A stretch of 8,226 bases of DNA, taken from an uncultured Polyangiaceae bacterium. GTDB taxonomy: Bacteria > Myxococcota_A > Polyangia > Polyangiales > Polyangiaceae. The stretch's first letter is position 1. Every line of letters starts with the position of its first letter. The stretch covers positions 1 to 8,226 of the forward strand of contig CALKVR010001217.1 in the NCBI GenBank assembly GCA_938004815.1, read 5' to 3'. The translations under genes were made by a program, and so were the position numbers. Under the pieces are notes generated by a model. That model did no database searches. It saw only the letters and a list, made by a program, of their open reading frames with translations, and was not told the origin of the DNA. Shown piece after piece: positions 1-6,962 of the stretch.

Positions 1-939
1 AGGCGCCAGCGGTGGGCGCGAGCTGGTGAAGATGGGCGGCGCCGCCTCGTCGGCAGGACCGGCGACCGGCTCGTCGGACGGCGCCGACGGGCGCGGGGGC
101 GGCACGTAGGCGCTCGTCGACTCGTCGCCGAATTGGTCTGGATCGAGCCGTCCAAACGTCGGCTCGTCGTCGCTCAGATCGATGGTCGCGAGCGGCTGCT
201 CGTGCCCGACCGGCCCCGAGGGCCGCTCGCCTGCCTCGACGTCGGCGAGCGAGGCATCGTCGAGCGGAGCGTCGTGGAGCGAGACCGTGGACGCCTCTTC
301 TACCGGCGCCGCGATGATCGTTCGGTCTTCTTCCAGGTCGAGCTCGTCGACTTCTTCGTAAGAAGGTTGTCGTGGAGCCTGTGGCGCAGACGGCCGCGGC
401 GGCGGCGGCCGCGGAGGAGCGGCCGGCGCGGGCGGTGCCGGCCGGGGCGCCGAGCGCGGTGGCTCGGCCGGCATGTCGTCGTCGTCGTCATAATCTGGCG
501 GTGGCGCCGAGTAGACGCGCGTCGGCGAGTCCTCGACGGGACGATGCGCGGTCTCTTCGTCTTCTACCCCTACGTCGGCCTCGGCGTAGAGGGCGTCATC
601 GCCATCGCCGAAGACGCCCTCGCTCGCCTCCTCGCCGTACGAGACGCCGGGCGAGCTACCGGGGAGCGGCGTGGGCGGCGTCGGCGTCCGGCGGGGATGC
701 CCCGCCGCGCCGAGGAGCGACGGCTCTGGATTGTTGACGACGGTCGCCCCCGGATCGAAGCCGCCGGGCGCCGGCTCGGGCGCCTTGACCGCATCGTCGA
801 AGAGCATGTCGAGGAGCGCATCGCCCTCGTCGGCCGTCGGGATGGCGTCGCGCGCCGCCCCAGCACGGTTGGAGAACATGCCCGGCATGGCGGGCGAGCC
901 GCCAGGCGGCGTCGGACGGTCCTTTTCGTTGTCGCTCAC
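1..939 (-). CDS. Acidic, proline-rich low-complexity protein (partial, C-terminus off the window)
   Basis: An uninterrupted minus-strand frame of 313 codons runs from a GTG at 939 to the left edge. The GTG overlaps the TGA stop of the upstream TPR gene (GTGA, positions 936-939), the usual arrangement of translationally coupled genes. A GGGGA a few bases upstream could act as ribosome binding site. The product starts MSDNEKDRPTPPGG and has no signal peptide or membrane segment, so it is probably cytoplasmic. Visible parts are a short amphipathic stretch LLDMLFDD (residues 42-49), an Asp run (151-155), a Pro/Ala/Arg tract (about 157-192), a very acidic stretch EEVDELDLEED (195-205), and several Thr-hydrophobic motifs (TVV 66, TRVY 140, TIIA 207, TVSL 218, TIDL 252). 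No folded domain is recognised in the visible part; one may lie beyond the edge. The acidic composition and the in-frame start favour this reading over the Arg-rich antisense frame. Function is unknown. Confidence 0.85.
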   Translation of the reverse strand, partial: MSDNEKDRPTPPGGSPAMPGMFSNRAGAARDAIPTADEGDALLDMLFDDAVKAPEPAPGGFDPGATVVNNPEPSLLGAAGHPRRTPTPPTPLPGSSPGVSYGEEASEGVFGDGDDALYAEADVGVEDEETAHRPVEDSPTRVYSAPPPDYDDDDDMPAEPPRSAPRPAPPAPAAPPRPPPPRPSAPQAPRQPSYEEVDELDLEEDRTIIAAPVEEASTVSLHDAPLDDASLADVEAGERPSGPVGHEQPLATIDLSDDEPTFGRLDPDQFGDESTSAYVPPPRPSAPSDEPVAGPADEAAPPIFTSSRPPLAP

Positions 940-3900
940 CGCGTCCCCATGCCGAGCTGGCGTCGGAGCTCCAAGTACCCAGGTGAGAGCACGAACCTGA
1001 GGAGGCTCATGGCGCGATCGCTCTCACGGATCGCGCCCGCGAGCTGATGTCGCGGCAAATTCAAGATGTCGGCGATGACGTGTGAGACGTCGCCGGCCGC
1101 GAGGGCGGCCATGCGATCGACGCTCCGGCGCGCGATGCCGGCCCAGACGCGCGGGTCCTGCCCCGACTGGGCGACCTCGACCGCGACAGACTGAGCGGCC
1201 TTGCGCACCTTGCGCGAGATCTCTTTGTGCACCGCGCGCGAGATCTCGGGGTAGACGGCGTAGCCCGGGTTCTGCATCGGGGCGCCGACCTCGTTGCAGA
1301 CAGCGATGACGACGCTGGCGATCGCGGCGTCGTCTCGGCGCCGCAGCGACGAGATGCCCCGCCGCAGCGCGAAGACCTCTCGTGCGATGGCGGAGCGCGC
1401 GCCCGGATCGAGCGGGACCGGCACCTCGGCCCCGACGACGAGGGCGGGGCCGTCGCCGACCACGACGCCCTGGACGCCGCGAGGAATCGTCCCCCCCACG
1501 TAGAGCTCGAACTCGACGTCGAAGCCGAGGGCGCCCATCCACTCTGCCACCGCCAAGCGGAGCGGCGGCCCGCCCTTGGCGTCGACGCGGTTCTTGCGCC
1601 CGACCTGGAGCGACTCGAGCGACGGCCCGAGGGCGAGGGTGACCGTCTCGGCGATCTGGGTGAAGAGCCGGGGGACAGGGCCGGTGTCCTGCGGATCGGC
1701 GATATCGCCGAGGGCGCGCGCGTCGAGCACCTGCTGCGGTCGCGAGAGGATCTTTTGGTCGAGCGCGGCGAGCTCGTCGGAGAGACCGCGATCGGGCTTG
1801 CCGAGGGCGATGAGGACACCGAGGGTGGCCTGGCGCAGCGAGAGGTCGCCCTGCGCCGCCGCGATCCGCGCCAGGAGCGAGACGCGCTCGACGTCGCAAG
1901 GGTCGTCTTGGAGCGACTCGACGAGGCGCTGCTTGCCACGCGCGAGGAGGCTCGTGCGGAAGGCGTCGTCGAAGGGCGTCTGGAGGATCAGCTCGAGGCC
2001 CTCGGGGTCGTCCGGCGTCTCGTCGAGGAGCTTTTTCACCGCCGCGCGCGCGGAGGTGGGCTCCTTGATCTTGTCGCGCCAGATCGCCATCGCGAGCCGT
2101 GCGGCCTCGACGCGCCCCTCGGCCTCCGTGCGCTCGCTCATCAGCTGCTCGAGCATGCCCGTCGCTTCGTTCCACGCGCCGGTGCGCGCCGCCGCGCGCG
2201 CGAGGCGTTCGCGGACCGGCATGGTCGTCAGCCCCTCTCGGTGGAGCGCGACGAGCACCTCGAGCGCCTTCTCGGGTTGGTTGAGCTTGTTCTCGTAGAG
2301 ATCGCAGGCGGTGACGCCGGAGACGAGGCGCTCTTGCTTGGGGGCGTCCTTGTTCTGGGAGAGCCGCGCCATGAGCGGCGCAGCGCCGGCGAAGTCGCCC
2401 TTCTGAATGCAGATGGTGCCGGCGAGAGCGAGCGCGCCCACGTGATCCGGCTCGAGCATGGTCACGTTGTCGAGGGCGGCGAGGGCGCCGTCGGCGTCGC
2501 CCTTTTTCTGGAGCACGCGAGCGCGCTCCCAGAACAGCTTGGCGATCTCGGACTCTTCTTCGGCGACCTCGAGGCGGCGCTCGATCAGGCTGAGCAGCCG
2601 GTCGTTCTCGTTGCGACCGCGCACGCGGCGGAACAGCTTGTCGAACGCGCGCGCCGAGCGCGGGTCGCGGGTGAACGCGCGGTCGAGCGCGATCTCGGCG
2701 TCTTCGTGGGCGTCCGTCTTCTCGAGGAGGACCATGCCCGCCTCCTCCCAGAACCGCGCGCCGCGCGCGTCGTCTTTGCAGAGCGCGCCGAGCTGAGCGG
2801 ACGCGAGCGCGATGTCGACCGGCTGATCGAGCGCCACCGCCGCCGCGCGCACACCCTCCCACCCCCCGATATCGTCGGGTCGGGCATCGACGACGCTCTT
2901 GAACGCCTCGAGCGCCGCCTGGGCGTTGCCGTTCGCGAGATCGCTGTAACCGGAGAGGACGAGGGCGTCGGTGAACGCGTCTGACCCGAGCGCCTCGCCG
3001 AGCCCTTGGAGCGCGGCGGCGCGGCGGCGAGGGTCGGAGCCCGGGAGCGCCATCTCCAGGTTGGCGAGGCGGCCGGGGGCGTGGGCGGCATCGAGCGGAG
3101 CGGGCACGCCGCCGGCCAGCATCGACACGGTGACCGCCGAGGCGAGGAGAGACTCTCGCGTGGCGTCGGCGGACAAGTCGGCGAGCAGCGACCTTGCGAA
3201 GATCTCACCCTCGCGATCCTGAGCGAGCATGGCGGACGCGAGCCACTCGAGCGCGACATGGGTCGCGGGCTCGATCTCGGCCCAGCTGCGGGCGAGCGCG
3301 GCAGTGCCCGCGACGTCGCCACCCCAGTCGCGGGTCGCGCGGAAGCGCTCTGCGCGAGAGACCACGGCCGCGTCGCCGCCGCGCGCCTCGAGCGCGTCGA
3401 GGGCTTGGCTCACCGCATCGGGGTCACCCGCGGGCTCGAAGACGAGCCGGCCGAGCGCGGCGGCGACGAGGCGATCGTCGGCCGCATCCTCGGCGCGCTC
3501 GGCCAGCGCCAGCGCCTGGAGCGCGGCGTCGACGTCGCCGCCCTGATCGAGCCACGCGACCTCGAGACCGAACCGCTCGAGCGCCTCACGCGGTCCGTCA
3601 CCGAGCGCGGCGCGCTTGCCATCGAGCGTGTCGGTGTCGAGACCGCGCCGCGCCCAAGTGAGCAGCGCGTTCGCGGCACCGGGGACGACGTCGCGCGCGG
3701 CCGCGATCTCGGCGACGGCCGAATTTCGGTCGCCCGCGCGCCAGTAATAGAGGCCCGCCTCGAACCGAAGCCCCGCTGCGAGATCGGCGTCGTCGGCGAG
3801 CTCGGCGCACTTCGACAAGACCTGCGCCGCCGCGGCGGGCTCGCCCGCGACCTCGGCGAGGCAAACCGCGACGACGACGTCTCCCGGGCTCGCTTCGTGG

Positions 3901-5657
3901 AGCGCCGCGAGCCGCGTGCGCGCCCCGGCCGGGTCGCCGGCCGTGATCGCGCGGAGCGCTGCGACGAGCGACAGCCCCCGGGCGAGCGCCGGATCGCTCT
4001 CGGCAGCGGCGAGCGCGTCCATCGCCTCGGGCGAGCGCCGCCCACCGTCGGCAGCGAGGCCGACGGCGCACGCGGCGAGCATCCGCCCGAGCCAAGGCGC
4101 GCGCGCGAAGGCGCCGAGGCCCTCGGTCTGCGCGAGCTGACCGAACGCCTCTTCGGCGGCGGGCACGTCGCCCCGGAGCAGACGCGCGCGACCGAGCTCG
4201 AACCAGAGCCCGGGGAGCTCGTGCGGCTCGGCGCCGGCGGCGAGCAGCTGCTCGGTCGAGGCCTCGAACCAACCGCCGTCGGAGACGACCGCGGCGAACA
4301 TCCGCGAGAGACGCAGCGCGACCGGCGGCTCGAGCCCATGCTGGGCGGCGCGCTCGAGCGCGGTCTGAGCCGCCTGCGGATCCCGGACGAGGCATGCCCA
4401 CACGTACGCGGCGAGGACGAACGCCCGCGCCTTGGCGCCGTCGGTGACGAAGCTGGTCGCGCAACCCTCGAGCGCGCCCGCGAGCGCCGCCGGGTCTTGA
4501 CCGTCGACGAGGAGATCGATCTCGATCGCGCGGGCCGGGATGGCCTCTGGATCGGCCGCGAGCGCGTGCCGGAGCGCGTCGAGGGCAGCCGTACGGTCGT
4601 TGACGAGCGCGGCCGACTCGGCCACGCGCAGCCAGAGCGAGGCGGCGTGCGGCCCCTCGGGGGCGTGGGCCAGCTCTTCGCGCGCGAGGGCGGCGCTCGA
4701 CTCGAGATCACCCTGCGCCTCGAGGACCCCCAGGCGGGCCCGCGCGATCACGCTGCTCTCGGGCAGGCGCCGGGCCGCGAGCGAGAGGAGCGCGCCGGCA
4801 GCGTCGATGTCACCGAGACGGCGGCGGATCTCGGCCGCGCGCATCCACGTCTCGGCGGCGAACGCCGCGCTCCGCATGTGGCGCGGCACGCCGATCTCTT
4901 CGCCGCGAGCCGGGTCGTCGAGCACCTCGGCCACGAGCTCGGCCTGGCCCTCGAGCGCGCGGGCCAGCGCGTCGAGGTCGGCGGCGCTCTGCGCGACGCG
5001 CTCGAGATCGACGCGGGTCTGGAACCGCGCGCGACCCTCGAGCGCGGCGGCCGCGTCCAGGTACTCGTAGGCCCGCTGCGTCTGGCCGATCTTGGCCGAG
5101 AGCTCGGCGAGCTGGATGTAGAGCAGCGCTTTGTACGTGCCGTCGCCGACGAGCGGCAGCCGCGCCTCGATCGCGCGCATGACGCCGGCCGAGTCTCCCG
5201 ACTCTTGCGCCAGCATCTCGAGCTCGAGCCAGGCCCCGAGCTCGTCGGGGTTCTCGGCCACCGCCTCTTCGAGCCGCTGCCGCGCCTCGTCGCGGTTCTT
5301 GTCGTGCTCGAGCGCGACCACCGCGAGATCACGCATCGCGCGCGCGCGCTCCTCGGCCGTCGGCGCGTTCTTGGCCATGGCGTCCAGGAGCTTCGCCAGG
5401 TTCTTGAACGATCGCCGCCGAGAGAGCACGCGAACGAGCGCCTCGAGAGGCTCGCGAAAATCGGCGTCGGCGTTGTAGGCCGCGAGGTAGTCGCGCGCCG
5501 CCAGGGGCTCCTCGCCGCGCGCCTCGTGCAGGACGCCCAGCTCGTGGAGAAGCACAGCCTGAGCAGGCTTCTCTGCGGTCGCGTTGATCTCCCCCTGAAG
5601 CTTGCCGATCAGCGCCGCGTCATGGCCGCTCTGCTCGCCCTGGGTGTCTGCCGTCAT
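936..5657 (-). CDS. Giant cytoplasmic TPR-repeat protein with a separate C-terminal domain
   Basis: A 1573-residue protein built almost entirely of helical repeats with TPR-like A/G/L/Y spacing. Clear examples are at about residues 33-66 (LHELGVLHEARGEEPLAARD), 107-140 (ending EEAVAENPDEL) and around 1045-1080 (KKGDADGALAALDNVTMLEPD). TPR arrays are scaffolds for protein-protein contacts; no catalytic motif was seen. From roughly residue 1310 the repeats stop and a different domain of about 260 residues follows, with a beta-rich part (VQGVVVGDGPALVVGAEV) and a helical end (SLLRFVLSPGYLELRRQLG). Similar tails occur, as I recall, on other large myxobacterial TPR proteins. There is no signal peptide or membrane segment. 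The start at 5657 (MTADTQGEQ) is preferred over the ATG at 5789: the extra 44 residues are Arg/Pro-rich, unlike the acidic body, and would cross the promoter region and overlap the start of the divergent GST gene. GAGGAG at 5671-5676 lies 13 bases before the ATG. The next gene overlaps its stop by four bases. The partner is unknown. Confidence 0.93.
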   Translation of the reverse strand: MTADTQGEQSGHDAALIGKLQGEINATAEKPAQAVLLHELGVLHEARGEEPLAARDYLAAYNADADFREPLEALVRVLSRRRSFKNLAKLLDAMAKNAPTAEERARAMRDLAVVALEHDKNRDEARQRLEEAVAENPDELGAWLELEMLAQESGDSAGVMRAIEARLPLVGDGTYKALLYIQLAELSAKIGQTQRAYEYLDAAAALEGRARFQTRVDLERVAQSAADLDALARALEGQAELVAEVLDDPARGEEIGVPRHMRSAAFAAETWMRAAEIRRRLGDIDAAGALLSLAARRLPESSVIARARLGVLEAQGDLESSAALAREELAHAPEGPHAASLWLRVAESAALVNDRTAALDALRHALAADPEAIPARAIEIDLLVDGQDPAALAGALEGCATSFVTDGAKARAFVLAAYVWACLVRDPQAAQTALERAAQHGLEPPVALRLSRMFAAVVSDGGWFEASTEQLLAAGAEPHELPGLWFELGRARLLRGDVPAAEEAFGQLAQTEGLGAFARAPWLGRMLAACAVGLAADGGRRSPEAMDALAAAESDPALARGLSLVAALRAITAGDPAGARTRLAALHEASPGDVVVAVCLAEVAGEPAAAAQVLSKCAELADDADLAAGLRFEAGLYYWRAGDRNSAVAEIAAARDVVPGAANALLTWARRGLDTDTLDGKRAALGDGPREALERFGLEVAWLDQGGDVDAALQALALAERAEDAADDRLVAAALGRLVFEPAGDPDAVSQALDALEARGGDAAVVSRAERFRATRDWGGDVAGTAALARSWAEIEPATHVALEWLASAMLAQDREGEIFARSLLADLSADATRESLLASAVTVSMLAGGVPAPLDAAHAPGRLANLEMALPGSDPRRRAAALQGLGEALGSDAFTDALVLSGYSDLANGNAQAALEAFKSVVDARPDDIGGWEGVRAAAVALDQPVDIALASAQLGALCKDDARGARFWEEAGMVLLEKTDAHEDAEIALDRAFTRDPRSARAFDKLFRRVRGRNENDRLLSLIERRLEVAEEESEIAKLFWERARVLQKKGDADGALAALDNVTMLEPDHVGALALAGTICIQKGDFAGAAPLMARLSQNKDAPKQERLVSGVTACDLYENKLNQPEKALEVLVALHREGLTTMPVRERLARAAARTGAWNEATGMLEQLMSERTEAEGRVEAARLAMAIWRDKIKEPTSARAAVKKLLDETPDDPEGLELILQTPFDDAFRTSLLARGKQRLVESLQDDPCDVERVSLLARIAAAQGDLSLRQATLGVLIALGKPDRGLSDELAALDQKILSRPQQVLDARALGDIADPQDTGPVPRLFTQIAETVTLALGPSLESLQVGRKNRVDAKGGPPLRLAVAEWMGALGFDVEFELYVGGTIPRGVQGVVVGDGPALVVGAEVPVPLDPGARSAIAREVFALRRGISSLRRRDDAAIASVVIAVCNEVGAPMQNPGYAVYPEISRAVHKEISRKVRKAAQSVAVEVAQSGQDPRVWAGIARRSVDRMAALAAGDVSHVIADILNLPRHQLAGAIRESDRAMSLLRFVLSPGYLELRRQLGMGTR

Positions 5658-5670
5658 CTGTCGAGAAGGT

Positions 5671-5676
5671 CTCCTC
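5671..5676 (-). promoter_or_regulatory. Ribosome binding site deciding the TPR gene start
   Basis: GAGGAG reads on the minus strand 13 bases before the ATG at 5657. The spacing is longer than the usual 5-9 bases. It is still the only purine-rich Shine-Dalgarno-like match near a candidate start, and it supports 5657 over the far upstream ATG at 5789. Confidence 0.45.
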
Positions 5677-5691
5677 GGGGGGTCGTGGGGG

Positions 5692-5721
5692 AGAGTAGCC
5701 AGGCGTCCAGCCCGACGTAAA
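5692..5721 (-). promoter_or_regulatory. Weak candidate sigma70-type promoter for the TPR gene
   Basis: On the minus strand, TTTACG (5716-5721) and TACTCT (5692-5697) are separated by 18 bases. Both match the -35/-10 consensus only partly. The position, about 35 bases before the start codon, is sensible. The match is too weak to be more than a suggestion. Confidence 0.2.
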
Positions 5722-5728
5722 GGTGAAG

Positions 5729-5747
5729 CCCACCGAATTTCGGTGGG
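5729..5747. promoter_or_regulatory. Perfect 9+1+9 palindrome in divergent promoter region (putative operator)
   Basis: CCCACCGAA, a single T, then TTCGGTGGG form a perfect inverted repeat of 19 bases. It lies between the divergent TPR and GST genes, 41 bases before the GST ATG. A one-base centre is typical of a dimeric repressor or activator site and poor for an RNA hairpin unless inner pairs open. No T-run follows, so it is not a terminator. It would cover or abut the -35 region of the GST promoter and lie just upstream of the proposed TPR promoter, so one protein could control both. The cognate regulator is not encoded in the window. Confidence 0.55.
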
Positions 5748-5770
5748 GTGGAGCGGGCGCGCTCGCCGGC

Positions 5771-5776
5771 TAGAAT
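5771..5776 (+). promoter_or_regulatory. Candidate -10 element (TAGAAT) for the GST gene
   Basis: TAGAAT matches the TATAAT consensus at five of six positions and stands out in GC-rich surroundings. It ends 11 bases before the GST ATG, so transcription would begin about five bases before the start codon. The absence of a Shine-Dalgarno sequence in the intervening CGGCCACCGCC agrees with a leaderless or very short-leader mRNA. No good -35 box is seen 17 bases upstream, where the 5729-5747 palindrome ends. Confidence 0.35.
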
Positions 5777-5787
5777 CGGCCACCGCC

Positions 5788-6510
5788 ATGGCGCTCGAGC
5801 TCTACTATTGGCCCGGGATACAGGGACGCGGCGAGCTGATCCGGCTCGCGCTGGAAGACTCGGGCACGCCCTACCGCGACGTCGCCCGTGAGCCAGAGTC
5901 GAAGGGCGGCGGCGTCCGCGCCATGATGAAGCTGATGGCCGAGCACCGTGACCCGGCCCCGTTCGCGCCCCCGTTCGTCAAGAAGGGCAAGCTCGTGGTC
6001 GCGCAGACCGCCAACATCCTCGCCTGGCTGGGGCCCTCGATCGGCCTCGTGCCGAAGCCCGAAGCGAAACGCCTGGCCGCTCACCAGCTCCAGCTCACGA
6101 TCGCCGACTTCGCCAGCGAGGTCCACGACACCCACCACCCGATCGCGACCGGTCTCTACTACGAGGACCAGAAGCCCGCCGCCAAGCAGCGCGCGAAGCA
6201 CTTCACCGCCGAGCGAATGCCGAAGTACCTCGGCTACCTCGAGCGCGTCCTCGACGCGAACGGCGGCAAGGTCCTGGTCGGCAAGAGCGTCACCTACGTC
6301 GACCTCTCGGTGTTTCAGATCCTCGCCGGGCTCGACTACGCGTTCCCGAACGCCATGAAGAAGCTGGCCCCGAAGGTGAAGCGGCTCCGCGCGCTGGCGG
6401 GGCGGGTCGCCGAGCGCCCGCGCCTGGCCACGTACCTCGCCTCGCCGCGCCGCGTTCCGTTCAACGAATCGGGGCTCTTTCGCAGGTACCCCGAGCTCGA
6501 CCCAGGGTGA
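5788..6510 (+). CDS. Glutathione S-transferase family protein
   Basis: A 240-residue cytosolic GST, the normal size for the superfamily. Such enzymes add glutathione to electrophilic compounds or peroxides; the substrate here cannot be told. The N-terminal thioredoxin-like half (about 1-85) opens LELYYWPGIQGRGELIRLAL, the pattern of Tyr-type (alpha/mu/pi/sigma-like) GSTs, with Tyr7 the likely catalytic tyrosine and RGE at 14-16. APPF (60-63) carries the probable cis-proline (Pro62). AQTANILAWLG (72-82) matches the glutathione-binding QS motif with Thr in place of Ser. The helical C-terminal half shows the N-capping box TYVD (169-172), followed by LSVFQILAGLDY, characteristic of the GST C-terminal fold. 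The start at 5788 is chosen because the profile begins there; an upstream in-frame ATG at 5602 would run through the TPR gene and the promoter. The gene is divergent from the TPR gene and convergent with the PHA-family gene. Confidence in the family is high; the class assignment is tentative. Confidence 0.93.
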   Translation: MALELYYWPGIQGRGELIRLALEDSGTPYRDVAREPESKGGGVRAMMKLMAEHRDPAPFAPPFVKKGKLVVAQTANILAWLGPSIGLVPKPEAKRLAAHQLQLTIADFASEVHDTHHPIATGLYYEDQKPAAKQRAKHFTAERMPKYLGYLERVLDANGGKVLVGKSVTYVDLSVFQILAGLDYAFPNAMKKLAPKVKRLRALAGRVAERPRLATYLASPRRVPFNESGLFRRYPELDPG

Positions 6511-6530
6511 CCAGCGACAATACCTAGTGA

Positions 6531-6570
6531 CCTGGAACAGAAGTTCCAGGACACCGGGAACATCGGTGTC
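6531..6570. repeat. Two back-to-back stem-loops after the GST gene (possible terminator)
   Basis: CCTGGAAC (6531-6538) and GTTCCAGG (6543-6550) form a perfect 8-bp stem with loop AGAA. GACACCG (6550-6556) and CGGTGTC (6564-6570) form a perfect 7-bp stem with a 7-base loop. The two share base 6550, so they could stack. The first begins 20 bases after the GST stop, a normal place for a terminator. No T-run follows on either strand, so classic intrinsic termination is not shown. Confidence 0.5.
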
Positions 6571-6571
6571 A

Positions 6572-6583
6572 CGTTGCTCAACG
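6572..6583. repeat. Small inverted repeat CGTTG-CT-CAACG
   Basis: Five-base arms at 6572-6576 and 6579-6583 surround CT. As RNA it would form CGTT/AACG with a GCTC loop. It is short and could be chance, but it sits directly after the preceding pair of stem-loops and continues the series. Confidence 0.3.
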
Positions 6584-6592
6584 GGCTCCAAA

Positions 6593-6651
6593 GCGCGAAA
6601 AACTTCGCGCGACCTCGCCTAGACGGTCGTCGAAGTTTGAAGCGAACTTCG
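6593..6651. repeat. Two stem-loops with a shared, mutually exclusive arm (switch-like)
   Basis: GCGCGAA (6593-6599) pairs with TTCGCGC (6604-6610) over loop AAAC. CGAAGTT (6631-6637) pairs with AACTTCG (6645-6651) over a 7-base loop. The same AACTTCG also occurs at 6601-6607, inside the first hairpin, so CGAAGTT could instead pair upstream (8 bp, 6600-6607 with 6631-6638), which breaks both hairpins. CGACC/GGTCG (6610-6614, 6625-6629) could add a weak stem between them. The last arm starts 11 bases beyond the PHA-family stop on the minus strand, so this may be the 3' end of that transcript. Confidence 0.5.
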
Positions 6652-6662
6652 GAGCCGGGACA

Positions 6663-6953
6663 CTAGCCCGCGAGCTTGTCGAGCTTCTCGTTGACCTTCG
6701 TCTCGATGGTGCCCTTCATCGCGCGAAGCAAGAACGGCAGATCGATCTCGACGCGCACCGACGTCGGCGCGACGCTGATGGTCCCCGTGGTGCCCTTGGC
6801 CATGCCGCTCGGCGCGTCGAACTTGATGCGGTCGCCGTCCCACCGCCAGGCGATGCCCAGCTTCTCTTTCATCGAATCGGCGAGCGCCGCAGCGCGCTCT
6901 TTGGCCGCATCGGTGCCGAGGGCGTGGGTGCGAGAGATGTCGATCGTAGCCAT
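6663..6953 (-). CDS. Polyhydroxyalkanoic acid system family protein
   Basis: A 96-residue protein that fits the small family named for its location in PHA granule gene clusters (PHA_gran_rgn type). Features seen are an early Ile-x-x-x-His (IDISRTH, residues 4-10), an Ala/Lys-rich helix (KERAAALADSMKEKLG), a central WRWDGDRIKFDAPSG (36-50), GTTGTISV followed by a strand (RVEIDLPFLL), and a C-terminal helix ending KVNEKLDKLAG. The biochemical role of the family is not established; association with polyester granules is inferred from gene neighbourhoods elsewhere. There is no signal peptide. The ATG at 6953 lies 9 bases after the stop of the parvulin-like gene, so both are probably on one mRNA; the Shine-Dalgarno is poor (GTAGAG). 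No PHA synthase, phasin or depolymerase is in the window, so a PHA role here is unproven. Confidence 0.82.
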   Translation of the reverse strand: MATIDISRTHALGTDAAKERAAALADSMKEKLGIAWRWDGDRIKFDAPSGMAKGTTGTISVAPTSVRVEIDLPFLLRAMKGTIETKVNEKLDKLAG

Positions 6954-6962
6954 CTCTACGCT

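Noticed and set aside
133..1047. A 304-codon plus-strand open frame
   Set aside because: Arg-rich antisense shadow of the acidic minus-strand gene, which has an overlapping GTG start and coherent acidic composition; the shadow also runs into the TPR gene.
1024..2862. A 612-codon minus-strand frame within the TPR gene
   Set aside because: A same-strand shifted frame, extremely Arg-rich, produced by GC-rich codons of the real TPR frame.
1227..2984. A 585-codon plus-strand open frame
   Set aside because: Same antisense mirror effect opposite the TPR gene; the composition is Arg/Glu/Leu low-complexity and no start signal is seen.
3006..5720. A 904-codon plus-strand open frame opposite the TPR gene
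   Set aside because: It is Arg/Glu/Gly-rich with no domain, lies wholly antisense to a clear TPR coding frame apart from its last bases in the promoter region, and is the expected mirror of high GC third-position bias.
5602..5787. A 62-residue N-terminal extension of the GST
   Set aside because: The GST fold begins at MALELYYW; the extension would overlap the TPR gene start and the whole promoter region.
5658..5789. A 44-residue N-terminal extension of the TPR protein starting at 5789
   Set aside because: The extension is Arg/Pro-rich, overlaps the GST start and the palindrome, and a better start with GAGGAG upstream exists at 5657.
5770..6591. A 273-codon minus-strand frame opposite the GST
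   Set aside because: Antisense to a gene with clear GST motifs, and it would also span the stem-loop region.
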